A stretch of DNA of 6,259 bases from Clostridiales bacterium (lineage in GTDB: Bacteria; Bacillota; Clostridia; Oscillospirales; Oscillospiraceae): contig JAHZFC010000123.1 in the NCBI GenBank assembly GCA_019421525.1, positions 1 to 6,259 of the forward strand, written 5' to 3'. The position numbers and the translations under genes were made by a program. The notes beneath the pieces are model-generated. The model ran no database searches. It was not told the DNA's origin and worked only from the letters and a program-made list of their open reading frames with translations. This document shows positions 1 through 5,873 of the stretch, piece by piece (the first letter of the stretch is position 1; each line of letters opens with the position of its first letter).

Positions 1-631
1 CCTGCTGGTGGGCTGGGATGAGAACGGGCTGCACATCGCCCTGAACATCGACGGCACCAAGACCATGAACGACCTGGGTCTGAGGGAGAACGGAATCGAG
101 ATCATCAAGGGCGCCCAAGGCGCCTCGGGCAACACCCGCATCGCCACCTTCACTGTGGGCTTCGTTCTGGTGATGATTACCCTGATCATCGTGCTCAACA
201 TGATCCGCAGCCGCACCGGCCGGGCGGTCATGGCCATCCGGGACAACCGCATCGCCGCCGAGAGCGTGGGCATCAACGTGACCAAGTACAAGCTCACCGC
301 CTTCGTCACCTCCGCCGCCCTGGCGGGCGCCGCAGGCGCCCTGTTCGGCCTGAACTATTCCAGCGTCAGCGCCGCGCAGTTCGACTTCAACACCTCCATC
401 CTGGTGCTGGTGTACGTGGTTCTGGGCGGCCTGGGCAACATCTGGGGCTCCATCATCGCCACGGTGGTGCTGTACGTGCTGCCCGAGGCCCTGCGCCAGT
501 TCTCCGACTACCGGATGCTGGTGTACGCCATCGTGCTGATCCTGGTCATGCTGGCCACCAATAACCCCCAGCTGCGTGCCCTGGTGGGCAAGATCATCCC
601 CAGACGAAAGGGGGCTGCCGTGGATGGCTAA
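1..631 (+). CDS. livM: Branched-chain amino acid ABC transporter permease LivM (3' part)
   Basis: The 5' end lies outside the window; the frame is open from base 2 and stops at 629-631, so about 209 C-terminal residues are seen. LivM is one of two membrane permeases that, with LivH, form the channel of the high-affinity leucine/isoleucine/valine importer. The visible part has a hydrophilic loop, then hydrophobic segments (ATFTVGFVLVMITLIIVLNM; TAFVTSAALAGAAGALFGL; a long stretch around LVYVVLGGLGNIWGS; MLVYAIVLILVML). Between the first two lies the cytoplasmic coupling loop GRAVMAIRDNRIAAESVGIN, the EAA-like element that docks on the ATPases and is typical of LivM. The GGLGNIWGS motif is also characteristic. 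The first GTG in the window (8-10) is an internal valine codon, not the start. The stop overlaps the livG start by 8 bases, indicating translational coupling. The periplasmic binding protein and LivH are expected upstream but are not visible. Confidence 0.95.
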   Translation, partial: LLVGWDENGLHIALNIDGTKTMNDLGLRENGIEIIKGAQGASGNTRIATFTVGFVLVMITLIIVLNMIRSRTGRAVMAIRDNRIAAESVGINVTKYKLTAFVTSAALAGAAGALFGLNYSSVSAAQFDFNTSILVLVYVVLGGLGNIWGSIIATVVLYVLPEALRQFSDYRMLVYAIVLILVMLATNNPQLRALVGKIIPRRKGAAVDG

Positions 632-1472
632 GAAATTTGAGAAGGGCAAGATGGTCCCGGTGCCCAGCCACTCCATCATCCCGGAGCGGGACATCGACAA
701 ATCCCCTATTTTGGAATGCAGCCACCTGGGCATCGACTTCGGCGGTCTGAAGGCGGTGGACGACTTCAACCTGACCATCGGCCGCACAGAGATCGCCGGT
801 CTCATCGGCCCCAACGGCGCGGGCAAGACCACAGTGTTCAACCTGCTCACCAAGGTCTACCAGCCCACCCGGGGCACCATCCTGCTGGACGGGCTTGACA
901 CCTCGGGCAAGACCACCGCCCAGATCAACCGCATGGGCATCGCCCGTACCTTCCAGAACATCCGGCTGTTCAACGACCTGTCGGTGGAGGACAACGTGAA
1001 GATCGGCCTGCACAACCAGGAGAAGTACTCCGCCCTCACCGGGGTGCTGCGCCTGCCCAAGTACTGGCGGCAGGAGAAGGCGGCCCGCGAGCGGGCGCTG
1101 GAGCTGCTGTCCATCTTCGACATGCAGGACCTGGCCGACCACAAGGCGGGCTCCCTGCCCTACGGCGCCCAGCGCCGGCTGGAGATCGTCCGTGCCCTGG
1201 CCACCAATCCCTCCCTGCTGCTGCTGGACGAGCCGGCGGCGGGCATGAACCCCTCGGAGACCGCCGAGCTCATGGAGAACATCGTCAAGATCCGGGACAC
1301 CTTCCATATCGCCATCATGCTGATCGAGCACGACATGAGCCTGGTCATGGGCATCTGCGAGGGCATCTGCGTGCTCAACTTCGGCCGGGTCATCGCCAAG
1401 GGCACCTCGGAGGAGATCCAGGCCGACCCCGCGGTGATCGAGGCCTACCTGGGCAAGCGAAAGGAGGGGTGA
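624..1472 (+). CDS. livG: Branched-chain amino acid ABC transporter ATP-binding protein LivG
   Basis: This is a 282-residue ATPase of the Liv importer; it hydrolyses ATP at the inner membrane face together with LivF. Visible motifs are Walker A GPNGAGKTT (62-70), Q-loop Gln in ARTFQNIRLF (111), ABC signature LPYGAQRRLEIVRAL (178-192, the LivG form rather than LSGGQ), Walker B LLLLDEP (198-204) with catalytic Glu203, the LivG-typical AAGMNP, and switch His in IEHDM (236). The C-terminus VIEAYLGKRKEG is typical. Start choice: ATG 624 has a G-rich Shine-Dalgarno (AAAGGGGG, 607-614) nine bases upstream. The frame stays open upstream to 576, but that stretch is livM in another frame. Compared with E. 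coli LivG, about 28 extra polar residues precede the ATPase fold, as I recall for clostridial LivG proteins. It overlaps livM by 8 bases and precedes livF by 3. Confidence 0.96.
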   Translation: MAKKFEKGKMVPVPSHSIIPERDIDKSPILECSHLGIDFGGLKAVDDFNLTIGRTEIAGLIGPNGAGKTTVFNLLTKVYQPTRGTILLDGLDTSGKTTAQINRMGIARTFQNIRLFNDLSVEDNVKIGLHNQEKYSALTGVLRLPKYWRQEKAARERALELLSIFDMQDLADHKAGSLPYGAQRRLEIVRALATNPSLLLLDEPAAGMNPSETAELMENIVKIRDTFHIAIMLIEHDMSLVMGICEGICVLNFGRVIAKGTSEEIQADPAVIEAYLGKRKEG

Positions 1473-1475
1473 GCC

Positions 1476-2177
1476 GTGCTGAAGGTCAACGACATCAACG
1501 TATACTATGGGGCCATCCACGCCATCAAGGGGGTGTCCTTTGAGGTGCAGGACGGCGAGATCGTCACCCTCATCGGCGCCAACGGCGCGGGCAAGTCCAC
1601 CATCCTGAACACCGTGTCCGGCCTGCTCCACTCCAAGACCGGCTCCATCGAGTTTTTGGGCAAGAGCCTGGCGGGTGTGCCCGCCCACAAGATCGTGGCC
1701 CAGGGCCTGGCCCATGTGCCCGAGGGGCGGCGCATCTTCCTGCAGATGACCGTGGAGGAGAATCTGGAGATGGGAGCCTACACCCAGCCCAACTCCACCG
1801 TAGACCCGGGGCTGGAGCGGGTGTATGAGCAGTTCCCCCGGCTCAAGGAGCGCCGGAGGCAGATCGCCGGCACCCTGTCCGGCGGCGAGCAGCAGATGCT
1901 GGCCATGGGCCGGGCGCTGATGGCCAACCCCAAGCTGCTGATGCTGGATGAGCCGTCCATGGGCCTGGCCCCCATCCTGGTGGACCAGATCTTCGAGATC
2001 ATAGCGCGGCTGCACAAGGCGGGCACCACCATCCTTCTGGTGGAGCAGAACGCCCAGATGGCCCTGTCCGTGGCTGACCGGGGCTACGTGCTGGAGACGG
2101 GCAAGATCGTCACCAGCGGCACCGGCGCCGACCTGCTCAGCGATGAGGCCGTGAAAAAGGCATATCTGGGCGGGTGA
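1476..2177 (+). CDS. livF: Branched-chain amino acid ABC transporter ATP-binding protein LivF
   Basis: This is the second ATPase of the Liv importer, 233 residues, the usual length. Motifs are Walker A GANGAGKST (34-42), the VPEGRRIF element in the Q-loop region (81-88, typical of LivF), signature LSGGEQQ (134-140), Walker B LLMLDEP (154-160), SMGLAP (161-166), and LLVEQN (187-192), where LivF proteins normally carry Gln instead of the switch His. It ends in KKAYLGG, matching the end of E. coli LivF. The start is GTG at 1476, supported by an excellent Shine-Dalgarno (AAGGAGG, 1461-1467) inside the end of livG, eight bases upstream. It is the last gene of the operon: a strong hairpin terminator begins 27 bases after the stop. 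It presumably pairs with LivG under a LivM-LivH membrane core. Confidence 0.96.
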   Translation: MLKVNDINVYYGAIHAIKGVSFEVQDGEIVTLIGANGAGKSTILNTVSGLLHSKTGSIEFLGKSLAGVPAHKIVAQGLAHVPEGRRIFLQMTVEENLEMGAYTQPNSTVDPGLERVYEQFPRLKERRRQIAGTLSGGEQQMLAMGRALMANPKLLMLDEPSMGLAPILVDQIFEIIARLHKAGTTILLVEQNAQMALSVADRGYVLETGKIVTSGTGADLLSDEAVKKAYLGG

Positions 2178-2204
2178 TGCCCCTGGAAGAGTGCCCTTTG
2201 CAAA

Positions 2205-2242
2205 AAAGAAAGCCTGTACCGGTCACGGTACAGGCTTTCTTT
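2205..2242. terminator. Bidirectional intrinsic terminator between livF and the hydrolase gene
   Basis: The arms 2205-2220 and 2227-2242 are perfectly complementary (16 bp; core GAAAGCCTGTACC / GGTACAGGCTTTC) around a six-base loop GGTCAC. On the plus strand the right arm ends in TTTCTTT and serves livF. On the minus strand the RNA ends in TTTCTTTTTT and serves the convergent hydrolase gene, whose stop codon (2241-2243) lies partly within the arm. One compact element therefore ends both transcripts. Confidence 0.93.
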
Positions 2243-3197
2243 AGCTTTGATAGAAATAGGTGTCCAGGAAGGTGTCCACCGTGGCCCAGTAGAGGCCCGG
2301 ATCGGTCCCGACGGAGGTGGCGTGGTCCGCGCCGGGCACCCACAGGAAGCTCTTGGGGCAGGCGGCGGCCTGATAGAGCTTGTTCATCATGTTGGCGGGG
2401 ACGAAGTCGTCCTGGGCGCCATGGATGAACAGGGTGGGGGTCTTGGAGCGGGCGACCGCCTCCACTGGAGCGGCGCTGCGCAGGTCGAACCCGCCCCGGC
2501 GCATGGTGGTGCGCCGCAGGGTGCTGAAGGCCACGTGGGAGGGGAGAGGCGGGATCTGGATGCCGTTTTCCCGCCGTTCGGCCATCAGGTGGCGCATCTC
2601 CGCCTCGATGGAGGTATAGGAGCAGTCGGAGATGGCGGCCTTCACGTTTTTGGGCAGAGCGCCCCCGGTGGCCATGAGAACGGTGGCCCCGCCCATGGAC
2701 ACCCCGTGGAGGAGGATCTCCGCCTCCGGATCGCGCCGGACCACCCAGGAGATCCAGCCCACCAGGTCCAGCCGCTCGTTGAAGCCCCAGCCCACGCAGT
2801 CGCCCTCGCTGTTGCCGTAGCCCCGCTGGTCAGGCAGGAGCACGTTCCACCCCGCCTCATGGTAGTGCTTGCCAAAGACCCCCATGGAGATATGGCTGTC
2901 GCTGAAGCCGTGGACACAGATGGCCCAGCGGTGGGTCTCCTCCCGCGCGGGGACCACCGCGGCCCACAGCCGCAGTCCGTCCACCGACTGGATGGCCACG
3001 GACTGGAAGCCGTCCGCCTCCTTGGCCCACCTGCGGCCCTCCTGCTGGAGCAGGGGATTGGTGGTGTCCCTGGCCGGGTCCCGGGGGACGGGGACCATGA
3101 TGTGGTTGTAGAGCAGGTTGCCCATGGCGGCCAGGCCGCCCGCGGCGCCCACGCCTGCCGCCAAGCCCAAAAGCCCCAGCTTGGTGTGTTTTTTCAT
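2241..3197 (-). CDS. Membrane-anchored alpha/beta hydrolase (YqkD-like serine hydrolase)
   Basis: A 318-residue alpha/beta hydrolase; the substrate cannot be told from sequence. Residues 7-28 are a glycine/alanine-rich hydrophobic segment after MKKHTK, a signal anchor without a lipobox cysteine, so the catalytic domain is probably outside the membrane. Fold landmarks are the oxyanion strand CVHGFSDSH (94-102), NVLLPDQRGYGNSEGD (118-132), nucleophile elbow HGVSMGG (164-170, Ser167), HGAQDDFVP (259-267, likely acid Asp263) and PGADHATS (288-295, His292), giving a complete Ser-Asp-His triad. The order and wording resemble B. subtilis YqkD and related esterase/peptidase-like proteins. Start choice: GGAGG lies seven bases before ATG 3197. 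The in-frame ATG at 3203 sits only one base from it, and a TTG at 3224 coincides with the predicted transcription start. The gene appears monocistronic and convergent to livF. Confidence 0.93.
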   Translation of the reverse strand: MKKHTKLGLLGLAAGVGAAGGLAAMGNLLYNHIMVPVPRDPARDTTNPLLQQEGRRWAKEADGFQSVAIQSVDGLRLWAAVVPAREETHRWAICVHGFSDSHISMGVFGKHYHEAGWNVLLPDQRGYGNSEGDCVGWGFNERLDLVGWISWVVRRDPEAEILLHGVSMGGATVLMATGGALPKNVKAAISDCSYTSIEAEMRHLMAERRENGIQIPPLPSHVAFSTLRRTTMRRGGFDLRSAAPVEAVARSKTPTLFIHGAQDDFVPANMMNKLYQAAACPKSFLWVPGADHATSVGTDPGLYWATVDTFLDTYFYQS

Positions 3198-3229
3198 AGC
3201 CATACCTCCAGTCCAAATGCTCAAGATCC

Positions 3230-3258
3230 AATATACCCCGGACGGTCGGGCAAGTCAA
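3230..3258 (-). promoter_or_regulatory. Sigma-A promoter of the hydrolase gene
   Basis: On the minus strand, TTGACT (3253-3258) and TATATT (3230-3235) are separated by exactly 17 bases; each matches the vegetative consensus at five of six positions. Transcription should start near 3222-3224, leaving a leader of about 25 bases with GGAGG just before ATG 3197. This supports the shorter start. Confidence 0.82.
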
Positions 3259-3350
3259 CCCCGAGGATGTGAAACCTTTGTAAACATTGACCGGCACACC
3301 GGAGCGGACCTTAGAAGGGGGGGTGCTGGGGCGAAAAAGTTCACAGAACA

Positions 3351-3383
3351 TTTACAGACGGGGTCGTCTAAAAGTGATATATT
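3351..3383 (+). promoter_or_regulatory. Probable promoter of the antiporter-tetR operon
   Basis: A good -10 (TATATT, 3378-3383) lies about 44 bases before the antiporter start. The best -35 by sequence is TTTACA (3351-3356), but the spacer would then be a long 21 bases; ACAGAC (3354-3359) gives an 18-base spacer with a poorer match. The -35 region is uncertain, the -10 more credible. Palindromes overlie the -35 and lie just after the -10. The gene's Shine-Dalgarno AAGGAG is at 3413-3418. Confidence 0.6.
3354..3370. promoter_or_regulatory. Operator 1 (TetR-type palindrome)
   Basis: ACAGACGGGGTCGTCTA contains the inverted repeat AGACG-N4-CGTCT (3356-3369). It overlaps the -35 region of the antiporter promoter. 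A near-identical copy lies 33 bp downstream. AGAC...GTCT palindromes of this size are common for TetR-family repressors, and a tetR gene is the second gene of this operon. That this protein binds here is inference. Confidence 0.75.
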
Positions 3384-3386
3384 AAA

Positions 3387-3403
3387 ACAGACGGAATCGT
3401 CTA
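3387..3403. promoter_or_regulatory. Operator 2 (TetR-type palindrome)
   Basis: ACAGACGGAATCGTCTA differs from operator 1 only at two bases in the unpaired centre; the half-sites AGACG and CGTCT (3389-3402) are identical. It begins four bases after the -10, covering the predicted transcription start. A repressor here would block polymerase loading or escape. The centre-to-centre distance of 33 bp is about three helical turns, placing the two sites on roughly the same face. Confidence 0.75.
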
Positions 3404-3426
3404 TAAAGGAATAAGGAGAGAGCAAC

Positions 3427-4704
3427 ATGGACTTTGTTTTGGATCTGCTCCGTCTGCTGGCATCCATTGCGATCGCCCTGGCTGCGGGAAAACTGATCTC
3501 CAAATTGAAGCTCCCGGCCATTTTGGGCTGGCTGATCGCCGGGATGATCATAGGGCCCCATGCGGTGGGCCTGCTGAGCCAGGAGCTGCTGGACAGCATA
3601 TGGTTCAGCACGGCAGAAAGCATACTGGAGTGCACGGTGGGCCTGATGATCGGCACAGAGCTGATCTGGAAACAGATGAAAAAGGCCGGGCCGCAGATCC
3701 TGGTCACCACCATCACAGAGTCCATCGGGACATTTTTGGTGGTCAGCCTGGTGTTTGGCGTTATTTTCTGGTTCGCGGGCGTGCCGCTGTATCTGGCTGT
3801 GATGTTTGGCGGGATCGCGCTGGCTACTGCTCCGGCCCCGTCGCTGTCTGTGGTCAATGAGCTCAAGACCTCCGGACCGGTGACCCGGACACTGATCCCA
3901 ATGGCGGCTCTGGACGACCTGGTGGGGGCGCTGGTCTTTTTCCTGGTCATCGCCCTTGTGTCCGCCCAGCTGTCCACCACGGGGGTCCCCGTCCCTGTGG
4001 TGCTGTTCCTGGTGTTCCTGCCGGTGCTCATCGGAGGCGTCACGGGCTTCCTCACCGGCCTGATGCTCCGGCACACCAAGACCCCAAAGAGCACCCTGAC
4101 CGTCATGCTCCTGATGCTGCTGGTGTCCGCGGGGATCGGGTTTGCGATCAACTACATCCTGCCCACGCCGGTGCTGAATTTTATGCTGATCGGGATGGCC
4201 TTTTCCACCGTGTTTGCCAATATGATCACAAAAGAACAGCTTGACGGCATGATGAAGGTGATGGATCCGGTGATCGGCTTCGCCCTGGTGGTGGCCATCC
4301 TGAACCTGGCCGCGCCGCTGGACTACCACCTGATCTTCGGCGCGGGGATCTACACGGCGGTCTATATCATCGCCCGGGCCATCGGGAAATATACCGGGGC
4401 CTATTTCGGCGCGGCCGTGACCCATGCGCCGGACACGGTGAGAAAGTACCTGGGCTTCACGCTGCTGCCCCACTCCGGGGTATCCCTGGTCTTTACCGGC
4501 ATCGCGGTGTCGGTCCTGGAGAGACCTGCGCCAGAGTGCGCCGCCATCATCCAGGGGACCATCGCAGCGGCGGCGGTCATCAACGAGATCATCGCGGTGT
4601 TCATGGCGAAGAAGGGCTTCGAGTGGGCCGGCGAGCTCCATCAGGCGGAGAAAGAAGGGGCGGAACATGACACAAAAGGAACGCCAAGAACGCAGCAGAC
4701 GTGA
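3427..4704 (+). CDS. Cation:proton antiporter, CPA2 family (Na+/H+ exchanger domain)
   Basis: A 425-residue polytopic membrane protein of the sodium/hydrogen exchanger fold (CPA2, NapA/KefB-like). About 12-13 hydrophobic segments span residues 5-393. Diagnostic points are LKLPAILGWLIAGMIIGPH (27-45) near the N-terminus, the unwound-helix element ALATAPAPS (131-139), the paired acidic residues AALDDLVGALVF (160-171, Asp163-Asp164) expected at the ion site of electrogenic CPA2 exchangers, RAIGKYTGAYFGA (317-329) with a Lys matching the conserved lysine of this family, and LPHSGVSLVF (347-356). There is no C-terminal TrkA/RCK domain; a short hydrophilic tail follows. The ion (Na+ or K+) cannot be assigned. 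ATG 3427 follows AAGGAG (3413-3418) by eight bases. It shares an operon with the tetR gene overlapping its last 38 bases, so it is probably induced by whatever ligand or stress that regulator senses. Confidence 0.9.
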   Translation: MDFVLDLLRLLASIAIALAAGKLISKLKLPAILGWLIAGMIIGPHAVGLLSQELLDSIWFSTAESILECTVGLMIGTELIWKQMKKAGPQILVTTITESIGTFLVVSLVFGVIFWFAGVPLYLAVMFGGIALATAPAPSLSVVNELKTSGPVTRTLIPMAALDDLVGALVFFLVIALVSAQLSTTGVPVPVVLFLVFLPVLIGGVTGFLTGLMLRHTKTPKSTLTVMLLMLLVSAGIGFAINYILPTPVLNFMLIGMAFSTVFANMITKEQLDGMMKVMDPVIGFALVVAILNLAAPLDYHLIFGAGIYTAVYIIARAIGKYTGAYFGAAVTHAPDTVRKYLGFTLLPHSGVSLVFTGIAVSVLERPAPECAAIIQGTIAAAAVINEIIAVFMAKKGFEWAGELHQAEKEGAEHDTKGTPRTQQT

Positions 4705-5290
4705 GATCTTCCAGGCGGCCATGGAGGAGTTCGGGGCCAACGACTATGGCCAGGTGACCATGGAGGCCATCTGCACCAGGCACGGCATCTCCAAGGGGAT
4801 GATGTACCATTACTACTCCAACAAGGATGAGCTGTTTTTGCTGTGCGTGGAGGACACCATGGCCGCGCTGCGGGCCTACCTGGAGCGGCAGTGCGCCGAG
4901 CTGGCCCAGCTCCCGCCGCTGGAGGCGATCCGGGGGTTCTTCCTGTGTCGGGAACGCTTCTTCGAGGGACAGCCGGGCCGGAAGCGAGTGTTCGAAAACG
5001 CCCTGCTGCGCCCGCCCAAGCAGCTGGCGTCTCGTATCCAGGAGATGCGCAGGCCCATCCGGGAGCTGAACTGGAGGTTCCTGGAGGAGATGGTGGGCCG
5101 TATGGAGCTGCGGCCGGGGATGGACAAGGAAAAGGCCGGAAGATACCTGGAGAGCCTGGAGGATGCTTTCTTCTCCCTGGTGACCCAATACCGGGCACAG
5201 GGAAAGCCGGAAGATGTGCACTCCCTGCTGGAGACGGCGGGAGAAGTGCTGGAGATGGTGCTGTTTGGCGTGGTGCGCCAGGCGCGCTGA
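4667..5290 (+). CDS. TetR/AcrR-family transcriptional regulator
   Basis: A 207-residue one-domain-plus-sensor regulator of normal TetR size. The N-terminal DNA-binding domain covers about residues 9-57: helix 1 RREIFQAAMEEFG, then YGQVTMEAICTRHG and the recognition helix ISKGMMYHYYSNKDELF (41-57), which is classic for the family. The C-terminal helical part (about 60-207) is the ligand and dimer domain and is not recognisable in detail. The start is ATG 4667, preceded by AAAGAAGGGG (4651-4660). It begins 38 bases inside the antiporter gene in another frame, so the two are co-transcribed and probably coupled. The two AGACG-N4-CGTCT palindromes at the operon promoter are the natural candidate operators, making it most likely an autoregulating repressor of the antiporter. 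The ligand is unknown. Confidence 0.94.
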   Translation: MTQKERQERSRREIFQAAMEEFGANDYGQVTMEAICTRHGISKGMMYHYYSNKDELFLLCVEDTMAALRAYLERQCAELAQLPPLEAIRGFFLCRERFFEGQPGRKRVFENALLRPPKQLASRIQEMRRPIRELNWRFLEEMVGRMELRPGMDKEKAGRYLESLEDAFFSLVTQYRAQGKPEDVHSLLETAGEVLEMVLFGVVRQAR

Positions 5291-5310
5291 TCAGGCGGGA
5301 TATTGGAAAC

Positions 5311-5360
5311 AAGCAGGCCGGGAGGGGCGGCGTCGACACGCTGCCCCTCCCGGCCTGCTT
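5311..5360 (+). terminator. Long hairpin after tetR (putative 3'-end structure)
   Basis: Arms 5311-5333 and 5338-5360 pair over 23 positions with one G-T, closed by the four-base loop CGAC. The first 18 pairs (starting AAGCAGGCCGGG) are perfect. It begins 20 bases after the tetR stop and probably protects or ends the antiporter-tetR mRNA. No T-tract follows on either side, so it is not a textbook intrinsic terminator; it could instead stabilise the 3' end or act with Rho. Confidence 0.6.
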
Positions 5361-5452
5361 CTGCCCTGGTACGGAAGAGCGGAGGGTCCGGACGGAGGAT
5401 CGCCTTGTCCCGTTACCGGGACTGGAGCGGGGACGTTCTGCGGGGAAGGAGG

Positions 5453-5481
5453 TTGACAGAACTTGGAGAAAGGAGTATCCT
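5453..5481 (+). promoter_or_regulatory. Strong sigma-A promoter with no gene behind it
   Basis: TTGACA (5453-5458, perfect -35) and TATCCT (5476-5481, four of six for -10) are spaced by exactly 17 bases. Transcription would start near 5488, immediately before the palindrome at 5491-5508. Downstream there is no credible protein gene on this strand within the window; the transcript would run into the structured region toward the opposing tRNA genes. The -10 hexamer is also half of a small dyad (TATCCT / AGGATA, 5476-5493). Confidence 0.7.
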
Positions 5482-5490
5482 ACTCACAGG

Positions 5491-5508
5491 ATAGAACAAA
5501 TGTTCTAT
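5491..5508. promoter_or_regulatory. Putative LexA (SOS) box
   Basis: ATAGAACA-AA-TGTTCTAT is a perfect 18-bp palindrome with a two-base centre. Its core GAAC-N4-GTTC is the known Gram-positive SOS box recognised by LexA/DinR (established for Bacillus and clostridia). It lies at about +3 to +20 of the promoter at 5453-5481, a position from which LexA would block transcription. Binding by LexA is inference; another dimeric repressor could use the site. Confidence 0.65.
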
Positions 5509-5568
5509 AGCGGTCCGCATTTTTCTGGAAAGAGAGCGTTCGGCAAGGGGCTGCGGCCGGTGAGATCG

Positions 5569-5602
5569 AAAACCCGCCGGGAACAGAATGGTGCCCGGCG
5601 GG
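5569..5602 (-). terminator. Minus-strand hairpin with T4 tail
   Basis: Arms CCCGCCGGG (5573-5581) and CCCGGCGGG (5594-5602) form a 9-bp G+C-only stem around a 12-base loop. Read on the minus strand it is followed by TTTT (5572-5569). It is a moderate terminator for leftward transcription coming from the tRNA side, and the leftmost of several such hairpins. The T-run is short, so efficiency is uncertain. Confidence 0.5.
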
Positions 5603-5606
5603 AAAA

Positions 5607-5627
5607 GAAGGGAGCAGTAAAATGAGC
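5607..5627 (-). repeat. Box repeat, copy 3 (most diverged)
   Basis: On the minus strand this reads GCTCATTTTACTGCTCCCTT followed by C. It aligns with copies at 5780-5803 and 6022-6046 (shared pattern GCTCATT-YY-RC-Y-GC-K-CC). As in the other copies, a G+C hairpin lies next to it on the downstream (left) side, here at 5573-5602. Confidence 0.4.
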
Positions 5628-5721
5628 ATGTGACAGGCTATGCAGAAAGGCGTTGAAGGGCGGCACGGGGGCCCCGCGCAGACCCAGCGGAGCGGTTTGC
5701 GTGGGGAGAGGAGGAAACAGC

Positions 5722-5744
5722 AAAAAAGCCGCCCGCAGGGCGGC
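5722..5744 (-). terminator. Minus-strand intrinsic terminator
   Basis: GCCGCCC (5728-5734) and GGGCGGC (5738-5744) form a perfect 7-bp stem with the three-base loop GCA. On the minus strand it is followed by six Ts (5727-5722), a textbook intrinsic terminator for leftward transcription. It lies one base beyond the hairpin at 5746-5780. Confidence 0.85.
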
Positions 5745-5745
5745 A

Positions 5746-5780
5746 CCAAAACGGAGCCCAGCACAGCGGGGCCGTTTTGG
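5746..5780 (-). other. Hairpin preceding the terminator at 5722-5744
   Basis: CCAAAACGG (5746-5754) pairs perfectly with CCGTTTTGG (5772-5780), with further CCC/GGG pairing inside the 17-base interior. It sits between box copy 2 and the terminator, so the minus-strand order is box, hairpin, terminator. It may be part of a small structured transcript or a repeat element; no function is recognised. Confidence 0.55.
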
Positions 5781-5803
5781 GAAGGAGGAGCGGCGGAATG
5801 AGC
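5780..5803 (-). repeat. Box repeat, copy 2
   Basis: The minus strand starts GCTCATTCCGCCGCTCC and ends CTCCTTCC. It matches copy 1 (6022-6046) at most positions. It lies just downstream of the terminator that follows the tRNA-tailed RNA, exactly as copy 1 lies downstream of the tRNA-Tyr terminator, so the whole unit appears duplicated. Confidence 0.55.
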
Positions 5804-5815
5804 GCGCTCTGATGT

Positions 5816-5855
5816 AAAAAACATCGGAGCAAGCGATATGAAGCTTGCTCCGACG
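5816..5855 (-). terminator. Intrinsic terminator of the tRNA-tailed RNA
   Basis: On the minus strand, CGTCGGAGCAAGC and GCTTGCTCCGATG (5855-5843 and 5834-5822) form a 13-bp stem around an eight-base loop TTCATATC, followed by six Ts (5821-5816). One pair is G-U on the minus strand but would be A-C on the plus strand, confirming direction. The apical part (GCAAGC, TCATATC, GCTTGC) is nearly identical to the tRNA-Tyr terminator at 6060-6100 while the outer stem differs. Confidence 0.88.
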
Positions 5856-5873
5856 TGGTGGAGGAGGATGGAT
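5856..5873 (-). repeat. Duplicate of the tRNA-Tyr 3' end
   Basis: These 18 bases are identical to 6101-6118, the CCA, discriminator, acceptor 3' strand and T-stem 3' strand of tRNA-Tyr. Identity continues to 20 of 21 with one T/C change. The copies are 245 bp apart in the same orientation. This pattern is seen at att sites of elements integrating at tRNA 3' ends, but no integrase or element cargo lies between them. Confidence 0.8.

Noticed and set aside
594..2015. Very long minus-strand open frame (473 codons) across livG and livF
   Set aside because: It lies antisense to two clear ATPase genes; its His/Gln/Leu/Gly-rich translation has no domain and arises from third-position G+C bias.
2247..3272. 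Plus-strand open frame (341 codons) across the hydrolase
   Set aside because: It is antisense to a gene with a complete Ser-Asp-His triad, a promoter and an RBS; its own translation is low-complexity.
3287..3316. Alternative plus-strand promoter TTGACC with TTAGAA for the antiporter
   Set aside because: The -10 matches the consensus poorly (about three of six) and it is further from the gene than the TATATT candidate flanked by operators.
3382..4740. Minus-strand open frames (452 and 298 codons) opposite the antiporter
   Set aside because: They are shadows of the antiporter, which has the CPA2 motifs and an RBS; translations are rich in His, Gln and Arg or in Ser and Thr, without family signs.
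4843..5625. Plus-strand frame of 260 codons running from within tetR through the intergenic region
   Set aside because: It overlaps tetR out of frame, crosses the long hairpin and has no suitable RBS. The internal ATG at 5500 (41 codons) lies inside the palindrome, only about 12 bases after the predicted transcript start and without an SD.
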